Source: JAZDKP01 sp043802925 (lineage in GTDB: Bacteria > Fibrobacterota > OXYB2-FULL-49-7 > JAEUSG01). From it: 14,903 nt of DNA. The first letter of the stretch is position 1, and the number at the start of each line of letters is the position of its first letter. The translations under genes were made by a program, and so were the position numbers. The stretch is from assembly GCA_043802925.1 (NCBI GenBank), contig JAZDKP010000313.1:1-14903 (forward strand), written 5' to 3'. Below, piece by piece: positions 1 through 7,214 of this stretch. The notes under the pieces are model-generated. The model had not been told where the DNA came from. It made no database searches and saw only the letters and a program-made list of their open reading frames with translations.

Positions 1-1335
1 ATCCTGATAAATGGGATAAACATTATCCAGCTTTGAGTAACCGTATTCCGTAATGGCACCATTGGCAGTTTTAATGCTTTTTAGACTGCCGAAACCAGGT
101 GCAGGTATGCCACTCGTAATTGTTTGCTCGTAAGTAAATTCCGTAGGAGGCTGCAGATTCTTGCCATCCACGCCTTTTATACAAATGCTTTGTAAAACTC
201 GCTTATTATAGACAGAAACCTCAACGTTTCCGTTTTTAGAAACATTCACAAAATCGGCAATATTATTATAATCAAAATTATAACGGCGAAAATATGCAGT
301 ACTTGAATTCAGGTGAAGTTCAACAGCCGAAAGGAACAGTTTCTCGCATGGGTCAATGGAATAATCTGGTTCCGTAGTCAACGGTGTTGGGTCACAATAT
401 TCTGAAGGTTCTTTAAATCCATATTCAAAGTCAACATAATCACCAGTACTGGATTTAATTTGTTTCAGACATACTGCTTTCGTTGCCAATAAACTGCCAA
501 TAGGAATACCATTACTCCCCAAAGGTTCGCCTGTTATTGGTCCCCAGACCGCATCTACCGGTTCACGATTTTTATATTCATATGTGAAATAATGAATCCC
601 ATCATAATGTTCTTTGCGGGCAACAAACCATCGGTCATAAAATTCTTCGGAAGTTGCGTTGAACAAACCAACAACCCCCGCACTTGAGAAGGTTACACCT
701 AAAGCATTGTCGTCGCTTACGCCGTTTTTAACTCTATCACAATCACCGAAAAACATTTTTGTGCCATCCGGCTTAATTATTTCCCATCCGACGATAAGAT
801 CACAAGCAGTATTCTTTTTTGATATGACCTTATAGTTTAAATGATCTTTGATGTACAAAACCATATTTGCACCGTACTCCATCGGATAAACACTTCCCAT
901 ATCGTCTTGATAAAACCATTTATCATCCGCAATATCTTTTGTTCCATTGTGGGCTGCATAAATCTGCTCAATGGCATAACTCCATCCGAGGCCTAAAATA
1001 CCTGTCGGCGCAACACGATTATCTTGACGTACCTGATTATATATTCCCATATTCGAGTAATCTATTCCGATTTGCATATTGAAACTATTACCGGCAGACA
1101 GGGTAAACAAATCTTCGCTAAAGCCAAGATAGCCGTTTTGAGGCGTGATATCACCCTTAGAAAGCACACTATTCTCCATAGTAGTTTTTGATTGCGTAGA
1201 AGCATTGCTAACCCGTGGAACAGAACTGCCAGCTATACTTTTAGGCAGAACTCCAGTAGTATTATTATCTTGTCCAAAGCTAAAAATGAAGAAAACCAGA
1301 ATCATCTGGAAAAGCAAAATCAACTTAGGCAACAT
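1..1335 (-). CDS. Secreted Rhs/SpvB-like protein, N-terminal 445 residues (gene runs off the left edge)
   Basis: The frame is open without a stop from an ATG at 1335 to the window edge (445 codons read by hand). The start has a strong AGGAGGAG ribosome site 8 nt upstream. Residues 1-22 are a hydrophobic signal peptide ending in a likely cleavage site before QDNN. Residues about 65-125 carry a pattern typical of Rhs and SpvB/TcaC toxin-like N-termini: an F-x-LSAGNSF strand region, then GILGLGWSYAIEQI (GLGW at 114-117). Further on come a PDGTKMFFG element (about 189-197) and, near the window edge, a YD-like stretch ITEYGYSKL. Such proteins are usually very long, form a YD-repeat shell and may end in a variable toxin domain; that part lies outside the window. 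GC is near 40%, clearly lower than in the genes to the right, which suggests transfer. It is real coding sequence with high confidence; the family call is moderate. Confidence 0.75.
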   Translation of the reverse strand, partial: MLPKLILLFQMILVFFIFSFGQDNNTTGVLPKSIAGSSVPRVSNASTQSKTTMENSVLSKGDITPQNGYLGFSEDLFTLSAGNSFNMQIGIDYSNMGIYNQVRQDNRVAPTGILGLGWSYAIEQIYAAHNGTKDIADDKWFYQDDMGSVYPMEYGANMVLYIKDHLNYKVISKKNTACDLIVGWEIIKPDGTKMFFGDCDRVKNGVSDDNALGVTFSSAGVVGLFNATSEEFYDRWFVARKEHYDGIHYFTYEYKNREPVDAVWGPITGEPLGSNGIPIGSLLATKAVCLKQIKSSTGDYVDFEYGFKEPSEYCDPTPLTTEPDYSIDPCEKLFLSAVELHLNSSTAYFRRYNFDYNNIADFVNVSKNGNVEVSVYNKRVLQSICIKGVDGKNLQPPTEFTYEQTITSGIPAPGFGSLKSIKTANGAITEYGYSKLDNVYPIYQD

Positions 1336-2068
1336 AGGATAAACTCCTCCTCTTGACTTTTGCACATAAAGTTAGTGTCGAGATTCTATTTCCATTTTTA
1401 CTTCAAGACATCGGATGAATTATTAACTTTTCTATAAGTGACGTGATGACTGAGAAGGGAAAGCTTGAAAACCGCAGGTTATCATAATATATGTTCTCAA
1501 CTCATACCCTGTGCTCTTGACACAGCGTCTTGATTCTATGCTGCTTTTTGCTCCATAAACCGCTTAAAAACCTCATTTCTTTTCAGGGTGAAATATTATT
1601 CCAAATAAATTCTCAACGCAAGCAAAAACTTGCAAAATCGTGTACAAAATCAACACGACTTAACTTACGTTACTACAACACGTTATAAAAACACCGCGGT
1701 GCGGCTTAACATAACAATTACAGCCTTTTCCAACATTAGACCCGTTTTTCGATGGAATCTATTCATAAAAATATCACGCAATCCGAGTTCCGGAGTATCG
1801 GTCGTGTCGCCGCCGGCAACGCGTAGCGTGGAGAACGGGAAGAAAGTGTGGTTTCGATAGACTCAATAACGGAGTCTGAAAAGAAAGCAAAAGGGGTTTA
1901 TCCAGAAAATTTCTTGTACGCGCAATATCAACGCGCCTTTCCCCTCTACTGCATTCTCTCCCCACGCTTTCGGGAGCCCCGCCTACCCTGCGCCGATTCC
2001 TTTTCCTTGACTGAACCTGCGGCATTATTGCAGATTATTTCATACTCGTAAACCTTCCCGAGCCATAA
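1336..2068. other. 733-bp region without a convincing gene; GC transition zone
   Basis: Short open frames exist on both strands, but none shows a plausible protein pattern, and none with a good ribosome site was noticed. The left part is AT-rich like the Rhs-like gene; from about 1790 onward the sequence becomes GC-rich like the MBOAT operon. Two small inverted repeats are visible: GCAAG/CTTGC at 1618-1633 and AGACTC/GAGTCT at 1859-1877. A TTGACT at 2007-2012 could be a -35 box for the MBOAT gene, but no matching -10 lies at normal spacing. The stretch may hold divergent promoters and the edge of an acquired segment. Confidence 0.6.
1344..1351 (-). promoter_or_regulatory. Strong Shine-Dalgarno site fixing the start at 1335
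   Basis: AGGAGGAG on the minus strand, 8 nt before the ATG at 1335. It is the strongest ribosome site seen in the window and supports translation of the AT-rich reading frame. Confidence 0.8.
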
Positions 2069-3523
2069 ATGCTTTTCAACTCATTCCAATTCCTGGTCTT
2101 TTTTGTTTTAGTAACAGGATTTTATTTCATTCTCCCCCACCGCTTCCGGTGGGGCCTGTTGCTTGTTGCGAGCTGCTGGTTCTACATGTCCTTTGTCCCG
2201 ATTTATATTCTTATTCTCATTTTCACCATTGCGGTCGATTATTCCGCGGGCCGCCTTATGGAACACTGGCCAGACCGCAGGAAAAAAGGGGTGCTCTTTG
2301 CCAGTCTTTTTGCCAATATCGGGACCCTGGGCCTTTTCAAATATTACGGTTTCATCAACGGGAACCTCGCCTGGCTGCTCCACCCCCTCGGACTCCAGAG
2401 CCCCTTTCCCGAACTCTCGCTTCTCCTGCCCATCGGCCTTTCGTTCCATACGTTTCAGGCCATGAGTTACACTCTTGAGGTATATGCCGGCCGCCAAAAA
2501 GCGGAAAAACATCCCGGCCGCTACGCGCTTTACGTCATGTTCTATCCCCAGCTTGTGGCGGGCCCCATCGAACGGCCCGGACACCTGCTTCCCCAGTTCA
2601 TGGAACGGCATGTCTTTGACTACGACCGCGTCACCTCCGGCTTGCGTCTCATGGCATGGGGGCTGTTTAAAAAGGCGGTCATTGCGGACCGTCTGGCCGT
2701 GGTGGTGGATACGGTCTACGGCGCTCCCGACCGGTTCAACAGCCTCAGCCTTGCCGTGGCCACGCTCTTCTTTTCATTCCAGATTTTCTGCGACTTCTCA
2801 GGATATTGCGACATGGCCATCGGCGCCGCACGTGTCATGGGATTCCGGTTGGTCAACAACTTCAACCGGCCTTATCATGCGGCATCGGTTGCGGAGTTCT
2901 GGAAGCGCTGGCATATTTCGCTGTCCACCTGGTTTCGGGACTACCTTTACATTCCCCTCGGCGGAAATCGCGTCTCCCTGCCGCGCTGGGTGGCGTGCAT
3001 CGGCATTGTTTTCCTGGTCAGCGGCCTCTGGCATGGCGCCAACTGGTGCTTTGTCATTTGGGGCGGGCTCCATGGCGCTTATCTTATCACGGGACGCCTG
3101 GTTCAGCGTTCGGGGTCGCGGTTGGCCCGGCTCCCGGGGGTCCGTCCATGCGGGCCACTTTCGGTCCTTGTCACCTTTTTTCTGGTGACCGCGGCCTGGG
3201 TCTTCTTCAGGGCCGGAAACCTTGACACCGCGTTCCTTGTTTTCCGGCAGGGCATTGAAGGAATCCCCCTGCTCTTTAGGCATCTTCTCCAACACCGGTC
3301 CGTGTTCGAATATATCGGTGTGTCGCGCTTTGAGCTGGTCCTGTCCGGGTTGCTGATTCTGCTTTTGGAAACGATCCATTTCGTCCAGCCCCGCATCCCT
3401 CTCACGCAGATGTTCCTGCGCGCCCCTGCGGTCCTGCGGTGGACGGTTTACGTGGCCGTGGTTCTGTCAATCCTGGTGCTGGGTGTTTTTGAGGACAGGC
3501 CCTTCATCTATTTTCAGTTTTAA
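2069..3523 (+). CDS. MBOAT-family O-acyltransferase (AlgI/DltB type)
   Basis: A 484-residue multi-pass inner-membrane protein of the family that carries acyl groups across the membrane for O-acylation of exported polysaccharide or teichoic acid. The N-terminus MLFNSFQFLVFFVLV is typical of AlgI-type proteins and fixes the start, although the ribosome site is weak. The two diagnostic histidines are present: H282 in RWHISLSTWFRDYLYIPLGG and H322 in GLWHGANW, the latter equivalent to the essential membrane histidine of AlgI/DltB. Hydrophobic segments fill most of the length, and the size matches AlgI (about 480-520 residues). The gene after it starts 1 nt beyond the stop codon and encodes the usual SGNH-like partner. 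The glycan acylated cannot be told, because no polymerase or glycosyltransferase gene lies here. Confidence 0.93.
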   Translation: MLFNSFQFLVFFVLVTGFYFILPHRFRWGLLLVASCWFYMSFVPIYILILIFTIAVDYSAGRLMEHWPDRRKKGVLFASLFANIGTLGLFKYYGFINGNLAWLLHPLGLQSPFPELSLLLPIGLSFHTFQAMSYTLEVYAGRQKAEKHPGRYALYVMFYPQLVAGPIERPGHLLPQFMERHVFDYDRVTSGLRLMAWGLFKKAVIADRLAVVVDTVYGAPDRFNSLSLAVATLFFSFQIFCDFSGYCDMAIGAARVMGFRLVNNFNRPYHAASVAEFWKRWHISLSTWFRDYLYIPLGGNRVSLPRWVACIGIVFLVSGLWHGANWCFVIWGGLHGAYLITGRLVQRSGSRLARLPGVRPCGPLSVLVTFFLVTAAWVFFRAGNLDTAFLVFRQGIEGIPLLFRHLLQHRSVFEYIGVSRFELVLSGLLILLLETIHFVQPRIPLTQMFLRAPAVLRWTVYVAVVLSILVLGVFEDRPFIYFQF

Positions 3524-3524
3524 G

Positions 3525-4484
3525 ATGAAAAAACTTCTTTTAAGAATTCTGCTCCTTTGCGCGCTTATTTATGTTGCGTCCCTACCGCTCGCTTTCCTGA
3601 TTGACCGGGGATTGCGGAAAAGCGGGTACTCCCCAAATTACCGGGAATGGAACGATATCTATGATGGCCGTATCCAGGCAGATCTTCTCATTCAGGGCTC
3701 CTCACGGGCCTGGCTCCATTTTGACCCCCGCCTGCTCGATTCCGCACTCGGTCTGCAAACCTACAATCTGGGCCTTGACGGCTTTGACTTTACCCTGCAG
3801 TACGGCCGCTACCAGGTTTACCGGGCGCATAACCGCAAGCCCGCGGTCATCGTGCAGACGCTCGATTATTTGACCTTCCGGAAACCCCGGGACCTCTACA
3901 TGCTGGAACAATTCATCCCGTACCTTTCGGACCCCCTCCTGAGCAACGCGATTTCGGAATATCGCGGACTGGACGTTCGTGACCGACATATTCCCCTGTT
4001 CAAATATCTGCGGAGGCGCAACATGGCCCTGTTGGGGCTCCGGTCGCTCCGGATTGAGACAACGATTGACAACGGGCGTTATAAGGGATTCCAATCCGTG
4101 CACCGCGTCTGGGACACCGCGGCTGTGAACGTGACAACCACCTACCCGCCCGGCTTCCGGTTTGAGATAGACTCCGTAAGCGTCCTGCGGTTCCGGTCGT
4201 TCCTGGACACGTGCAGGCAGGAAAAAATCCGCGTGGTGCTGGTATACGCGCCTGAATTCAGCGAAGCCGGGCCGCGCGTGGCCAATCGGGACTCCGTGTT
4301 CACGCGGTACCGTGAACTTGCGCGCGATTACGGGTGTGAATTTATTGATTATTCACGCGATCCGCTCTGTGCGGACACCGCGCTGTTCTACAACACACAG
4401 CATTTGAACGACCGCGGCGCGGCCATTTTCAGCCGCAAGCTGGCGGACGACCTCCAGCGCTACTTCAGTACCATTCACCGTTAG
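3525..4484 (+). CDS. Membrane-anchored SGNH-like protein partnered with the MBOAT acyltransferase
   Basis: 319 residues. I chose the ATG at 3525, one base after the MBOAT stop, because it gives MKKLLLRILLLCALIYVASL, an N-terminal signal anchor; a start at 3483 would sit inside the MBOAT gene. After the anchor comes an SGNH/DltD-like fold: block I QGSSRAW (S59/S60), a GLDG motif soon after, and a C-terminal QHLNDRGAAIF with H293. In the DltD/AlgJ/AlgX type of system such proteins finish acyl transfer on the outer face of the membrane. The residue three before the C-terminal histidine is Asn (NTQH), where many SGNH enzymes have Asp. Tight coupling to the MBOAT gene suggests one transcript and one pathway. 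The last 20 bp overlap the convergent panB. Confidence 0.8.
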   Translation: MKKLLLRILLLCALIYVASLPLAFLIDRGLRKSGYSPNYREWNDIYDGRIQADLLIQGSSRAWLHFDPRLLDSALGLQTYNLGLDGFDFTLQYGRYQVYRAHNRKPAVIVQTLDYLTFRKPRDLYMLEQFIPYLSDPLLSNAISEYRGLDVRDRHIPLFKYLRRRNMALLGLRSLRIETTIDNGRYKGFQSVHRVWDTAAVNVTTTYPPGFRFEIDSVSVLRFRSFLDTCRQEKIRVVLVYAPEFSEAGPRVANRDSVFTRYRELARDYGCEFIDYSRDPLCADTALFYNTQHLNDRGAAIFSRKLADDLQRYFSTIHR

Positions 4485-5241
4485 CGGGATAGCTGCCGGC
4501 CTTGACTTCACGCACAAAGTCCGCGCATCCGCCGGTCATCTCCTTCCGAAGTTCGCGAAACCGGCGTGCGAATTTGGGCTTGAAGCGTTCGAAGATACCG
4601 AGCAGGTCGTTGTACACCAGCACCTGTCCTCCGCAATGGGGGCCCGAACCGATGCCGATGGTGGGGATGGAAAGTTCGGCCGTGATTTTTTGGGCCAACG
4701 GTGCGGCAATAAGCTCAAGAACAATTGAAAAGCATCCGGCCCCTGCCAGTTCCGCGGCCTCCCGAGCCAGGCGAGCCGCGTCCTCCGGTTCTTTCCCCTG
4801 TACTTTGTATTCCTTGAACGACTGCGGAATCAGGCCGATGTGGCCCATGACCGGGATGCCCTCGGCCACGAGCGCGCGTACGACATCCGGCTGGCAGCCT
4901 TCCAGCTTGACCGCCATGGCACCGTCGTTCATAAGCGTCCGTGCGTTGGCGAGGGTCTCCGCCGCCGTACGGTAGGTGTTGATGGGCATGTCGCACAGGA
5001 GCGGTGACTTTTTTACGCCCCGGCGCGCGGCCCGGAGATGGTGGGTCATTTCGTCGAGTGTGACGGTATGCGTGTTTTCATACCCCAGCACCGTGACCCC
5101 GAGGGAATCGCCCACAAGCAAAAGATCCGCGCCCGCAGCATCCGCGGTTTCCGCGGACGGAAAATCATAGACCGTAATCATGGCCAGTTTTTCACCGGCC
5201 GCGGCTTTTTTCCGGAGGGCCGGAAGCCAATCCGGATTCAT
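4465..5241 (-). CDS. panB: 3-methyl-2-oxobutanoate hydroxymethyltransferase
   Basis: 258 residues, the normal PanB length. It makes ketopantoate from 2-oxoisovalerate and 5,10-methylene-tetrahydrofolate, the first committed step of pantothenate/CoA synthesis. Visible signatures are MITVYDFPSA near the N-terminus, the metal-binding VGDSLG and CDMP motifs, KLEG, GIPVMGHIGLIPQS, the catalytic Glu region VLELIA, and IPTIGIGSG. The ATG at 5241 overlaps the stop of the deoxynucleoside kinase gene (ATGA), indicating translational coupling. The 3' end overlaps the convergent SGNH gene by 20 bp, leaving no room for a separate terminator. panC and panD are not in the window. Confidence 0.97.
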   Translation of the reverse strand: MNPDWLPALRKKAAAGEKLAMITVYDFPSAETADAAGADLLLVGDSLGVTVLGYENTHTVTLDEMTHHLRAARRGVKKSPLLCDMPINTYRTAAETLANARTLMNDGAMAVKLEGCQPDVVRALVAEGIPVMGHIGLIPQSFKEYKVQGKEPEDAARLAREAAELAGAGCFSIVLELIAAPLAQKITAELSIPTIGIGSGPHCGGQVLVYNDLLGIFERFKPKFARRFRELRKEMTGGCADFVREVKAGSYPANGEWY

Positions 5242-5912
5242 GCTTTTTTACTGTGGGCCAGGGGTTTGAAGAAGCGCGTTCCCTTGCCACCCCGGTCGAG
5301 TTCGCGAAGAATCTCGTCGAGGTCCTCGGCGTTCTTGATAAAGTCGATGTCCGAAGCGTCAATGATGAGCACCGGCGCGTCGGTATAGTTGAAAAAGAAA
5401 TGGTTATAGGACTCGTTGAGTGAGTTGAGGTACTCGGGGTCGATGCCGGTCTCAAACTTGCGTTTGCGCTGTTTGATGTTCTTAAGCAGCCGCTCTGTGG
5501 AGGACTGGAGGTAGATGATGTAGTCGGGTTTGGGGATATTGGTCTCGAGCACGTCGGCCACCATCTCGTAAAGCGAAAGCTCCTCGTCGGAAAGGTTGAG
5601 GTTGGCAAAGATACGGTCCTTGGCGAACATGTAGTCCGAAACCGTGCGCTCGTAAAAAAGGTCCTTCTGCGGAATTTCGGTCTGCTGGCGGTACCGTGAA
5701 AGCAGGAAAAAGAGCTGCACCTGGAACGCATACTGCCGCTTGTTCCTGTAAAAATTTTCGATAAATGGATTTTCTTCAATCTGTTCGAGGATGGTGCGGG
5801 CGTTCAACCGTTCGGCCAGTATCTGGCAGAAGCTGGTCTTGCCCGCGCCGATACAGCCTTCGACTGCGAGGTAATGGATCTGGCTTAAGAAGCCCCCGTC
5901 CTTTTTTTTCAT
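5238..5912 (-). CDS. Deoxynucleoside kinase (deoxyadenosine/deoxyguanosine kinase family)
   Basis: 224 residues, typical of bacterial dAK/dGK enzymes that phosphorylate salvaged deoxynucleosides using ATP. The P-loop GCIGAGKTS is at residues 19-27, followed by an EENPF substrate region, the ERT-S-D stretch that replaces the DRS motif, and an arginine-rich LID segment KQRKRKFE. The start is the ATG at 5912, which overlaps the folK stop (ATGA), and the gene's own stop overlaps panB in the same way. Pairing with folK recurs in other bacteria, from general recollection. Substrate preference (dAdo, dGuo or others) cannot be decided from motifs alone. Confidence 0.92.
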   Translation of the reverse strand: MKKKDGGFLSQIHYLAVEGCIGAGKTSFCQILAERLNARTILEQIEENPFIENFYRNKRQYAFQVQLFFLLSRYRQQTEIPQKDLFYERTVSDYMFAKDRIFANLNLSDEELSLYEMVADVLETNIPKPDYIIYLQSSTERLLKNIKQRKRKFETGIDPEYLNSLNESYNHFFFNYTDAPVLIIDASDIDFIKNAEDLDEILRELDRGGKGTRFFKPLAHSKKA

Positions 5913-6406
5913 AGTTCCCGTATTTTCTGATTCAGGACTTCGGCCGGTGCTTCCACGTAAATTTCAGCGATGGACTTTTGGGCCAGCGGATGGAAGAGTT
6001 CGGGTCGGATGTCGAGCAGGGGTTTTAACACAAAGAGACGGTCGAGTATCCACGGGTGGGGTAACACAAGCCCCTTTTCGTTCAGAACAATGAAATCGTA
6101 GAGCAGGATGTCGATATCGAGGGTGCGCGGGGCGTTCTTTTGGTCCGGTTTCCGGACCCGCCCGAGTTCCGCTTCGACCGCGTGGAGCCCTTTGAGCAGC
6201 GTGTGCGGTTCGAGGTCGGTCATGATTTCGATGGCGCAGTTAATGAAAGCGCCACCCTCGGCGCAGTCCACGGGTTCGGTCTCGTACAGCTTGGACTGGC
6301 GGAGCACGGTGCCGAGCCCGCGCTCCTCAATTTGCGCCACGGCCTTACGGATATGGCCGGAACGGTCACCGAGGTTGGAGCCCAAGCCGAGGTAAGCAAG
6401 TGACAT
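5909..6406 (-). CDS. folK: 6-hydroxymethyl-7,8-dihydropterin pyrophosphokinase
   Basis: 165 residues, standard HPPK length. It transfers pyrophosphate from ATP to 6-hydroxymethyl-dihydropterin in folate synthesis. The N-terminal YLGLGSNLGDR motif, the FINCAIE region and the family signature PRTLDIDILLYD are all present, the last containing the Mg-binding Asp pair, followed by LPHPWILDRLFVLKPL. It heads the folK-kinase-panB run and starts 34 nt after the 3' end of tRNA-Glu, with no obvious terminator between, so it may be read through from the tRNA promoter. The folate link fits with panB, whose co-substrate is a folate. Confidence 0.97.
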   Translation of the reverse strand: MSLAYLGLGSNLGDRSGHIRKAVAQIEERGLGTVLRQSKLYETEPVDCAEGGAFINCAIEIMTDLEPHTLLKGLHAVEAELGRVRKPDQKNAPRTLDIDILLYDFIVLNEKGLVLPHPWILDRLFVLKPLLDIRPELFHPLAQKSIAEIYVEAPAEVLNQKIREL

Positions 6407-6440
6407 GAGGTTTTTCCGGCTCTTACGTAAAAGGAAAAAA

Positions 6441-6512
6441 TAGTCCCAAGGGGAATCGAACCCCTGCCTTAGCCTTGAGAGGGCTATGTCCTAACCGCTA
6501 GACGATGGGACC
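6441..6512 (-). tRNA. tRNA-Glu (anticodon CTC)
   Basis: A 72-nt cloverleaf read on the minus strand. The acceptor strand GGTCCCA pairs with TGGGACT (a G-U pair at 1-72), with A as discriminator. The D arm contains GTCTAGCGGTTAGGAC. The anticodon stem TAGCC/GGCTA encloses the loop CTCTCAA, giving CTC, which reads GAG. The T arm is AGGGG-TTCGATT-CCCCT. CCA is not encoded; the tRNA is followed directly by a run of six T. Confidence 0.97.
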
Positions 6513-6529
6513 CTTAAAAGAACTGCGAT

Positions 6530-6558
6530 AAAATAATTTTCCCCCCAGTTCGAAACAA
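6530..6558 (-). promoter_or_regulatory. Possible sigma-70 promoter for tRNA-Glu and the folK operon
   Basis: On the minus strand, TTGTTT at 6558-6553 and TATTTT at 6535-6530 are separated by 17 nt. The predicted transcription start is about 10 nt before the tRNA. The match to consensus is moderate. Confidence 0.35.
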
Positions 6559-6619
6559 GGGGAAATGGGGCTGGCCCTGAGCTGGCCCGGACGGAATGGC
6601 CGGCCCATGCACATTAATC

Positions 6620-6721
6620 TCAAAGCATGGAAAGAAACTCATCCGGCGAAACCTTTAATTGCCGGAGAATGTTTCGGAGAATGAAAATAGGTACGCTAAT
6701 GAAGGGGACGGAGCGCTGACA
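6620..6721 (-). pseudogene. Truncated hicA toxin remnant (C-terminal tail only)
   Basis: Directly after the hicB stop, and in the same frame, the minus strand reads about 33 codons ending in ILRQLKVSPDEFLSML before a TGA at 6622-6620. That ending matches the C-terminal helix of HicA/YcfA mRNA interferases, which typically end in ILRQ-G-S-EEFL-LL. The rest of a HicA (about 50 residues with the catalytic His and the GSH motif) is missing, and there is no start codon of its own. The usual hicB-hicA order suggests a deletion removed the 5' part of the toxin gene. The family match is by eye only. Confidence 0.5.
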
Positions 6722-7033
6722 TTAGACGGCAACGGCACTCAAGGGGAAGCTTTCTTCGCCGATAAATTGCGGGGGCTTCCATCCATGCGTGCCCCGAACC
6801 TTCTGCCAACCGTAAGACGCCAGGACCTTTCCCAAGGTACCCTGTTTAAGGCACTCTTCAAAGAAAAGCGTCACGGCTTCGAGAAAATTCTTTTTGGCTT
6901 CATCAAAGGTTTCCCCGCATGTGCTCAAATCCAAAGAAGGGGTAAAGGCAATAAACATGGCACCCTCTTTAAAATACTGAACCGGCAAGTTTCCTTTAAC
7001 ATGAGCCAAAATCTTTTTCTTTGCGATTTTCAT
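6722..7033 (-). CDS. hicB: HicB-family antitoxin, apparently orphaned
   Basis: 103 residues. The ATG at 7033 is chosen over an upstream TTG because it has an AAGGGG ribosome site 6 nt before it. The pattern is the HicB partial RNase-H-like fold: a first strand region (VQYFKEGAMFIAFTPSLDLSTCG), then TFDEAKKNFLEAVTLFFEE, which forms the following helix. HicB normally binds and neutralises HicA and represses the hic operon. The tail after about residue 65 (YGWQKV...WKPPQF, then a final strand) also fits longer HicB members, so the gene looks intact. Its presumed partner downstream survives only as a tail. It is divergent from the TauE gene. Confidence 0.8.
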   Translation of the reverse strand: MKIAKKKILAHVKGNLPVQYFKEGAMFIAFTPSLDLSTCGETFDEAKKNFLEAVTLFFEECLKQGTLGKVLASYGWQKVRGTHGWKPPQFIGEESFPLSAVAV

Positions 7034-7052
7034 ATTTGTCCCCTTCGACAAT

Positions 7053-7081
7053 AAAATAGTCTTTGGTATCTTCAAAATCAA
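7053..7081 (-). promoter_or_regulatory. Possible promoter of hicB
   Basis: On the minus strand, TTGATT (7081-7076) and TATTTT (7058-7053) are 17 nt apart, about 20 nt upstream of the hicB ATG at 7033. The ribosome site lies between. Moderate consensus match. Confidence 0.4.
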
Positions 7082-7145
7082 ACCCTGGGCGTGTCCCCTG
7101 TTTCAGAACGACCAGAAAACATGTAACGGGGTCGGCCAAAAAGGC

Positions 7146-7157
7146 CTTGGCGCCAAG
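7146..7157. promoter_or_regulatory. Perfect 12-bp palindrome in the hicB-tauE divergent intergenic region
   Basis: CTTGGCGCCAAG is fully self-complementary. It lies between the divergent hicB and TauE genes and abuts a short GGCC-aaaaa-GGCC inverted repeat (7134-7146). It could be an operator for either gene; no cognate regulator can be named. Confidence 0.35.
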
Positions 7158-7214
7158 TCACCGCAGCGTGTTGCTTGGCCTGCTTTCATCCGGTTTTTTA
7201 TATTCCCTGTCATC

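Noticed and set aside
1774..2025. Overlapping short frames on both strands (76, 83 and 67 residues) in the 1630-2051 region
   Set aside because: They have no good start sites, an implausible residue make-up and overlap each other; they look like chance frames in the GC-transition zone.
2108..3405. Long frames antisense to or shifted within the MBOAT gene
   Set aside because: They are shadows of a high-GC coding gene with strong family motifs in its own frame.
6996..7157. A 53-codon open minus-strand frame upstream of and overlapping the hicB start (containing GFDFEDTKDYFIVEGDKYEN)
   Set aside because: It has no ATG or GTG start and no family match, and it overlaps the likely hicB promoter and ribosome site. 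It could be a gene fragment but cannot be supported.
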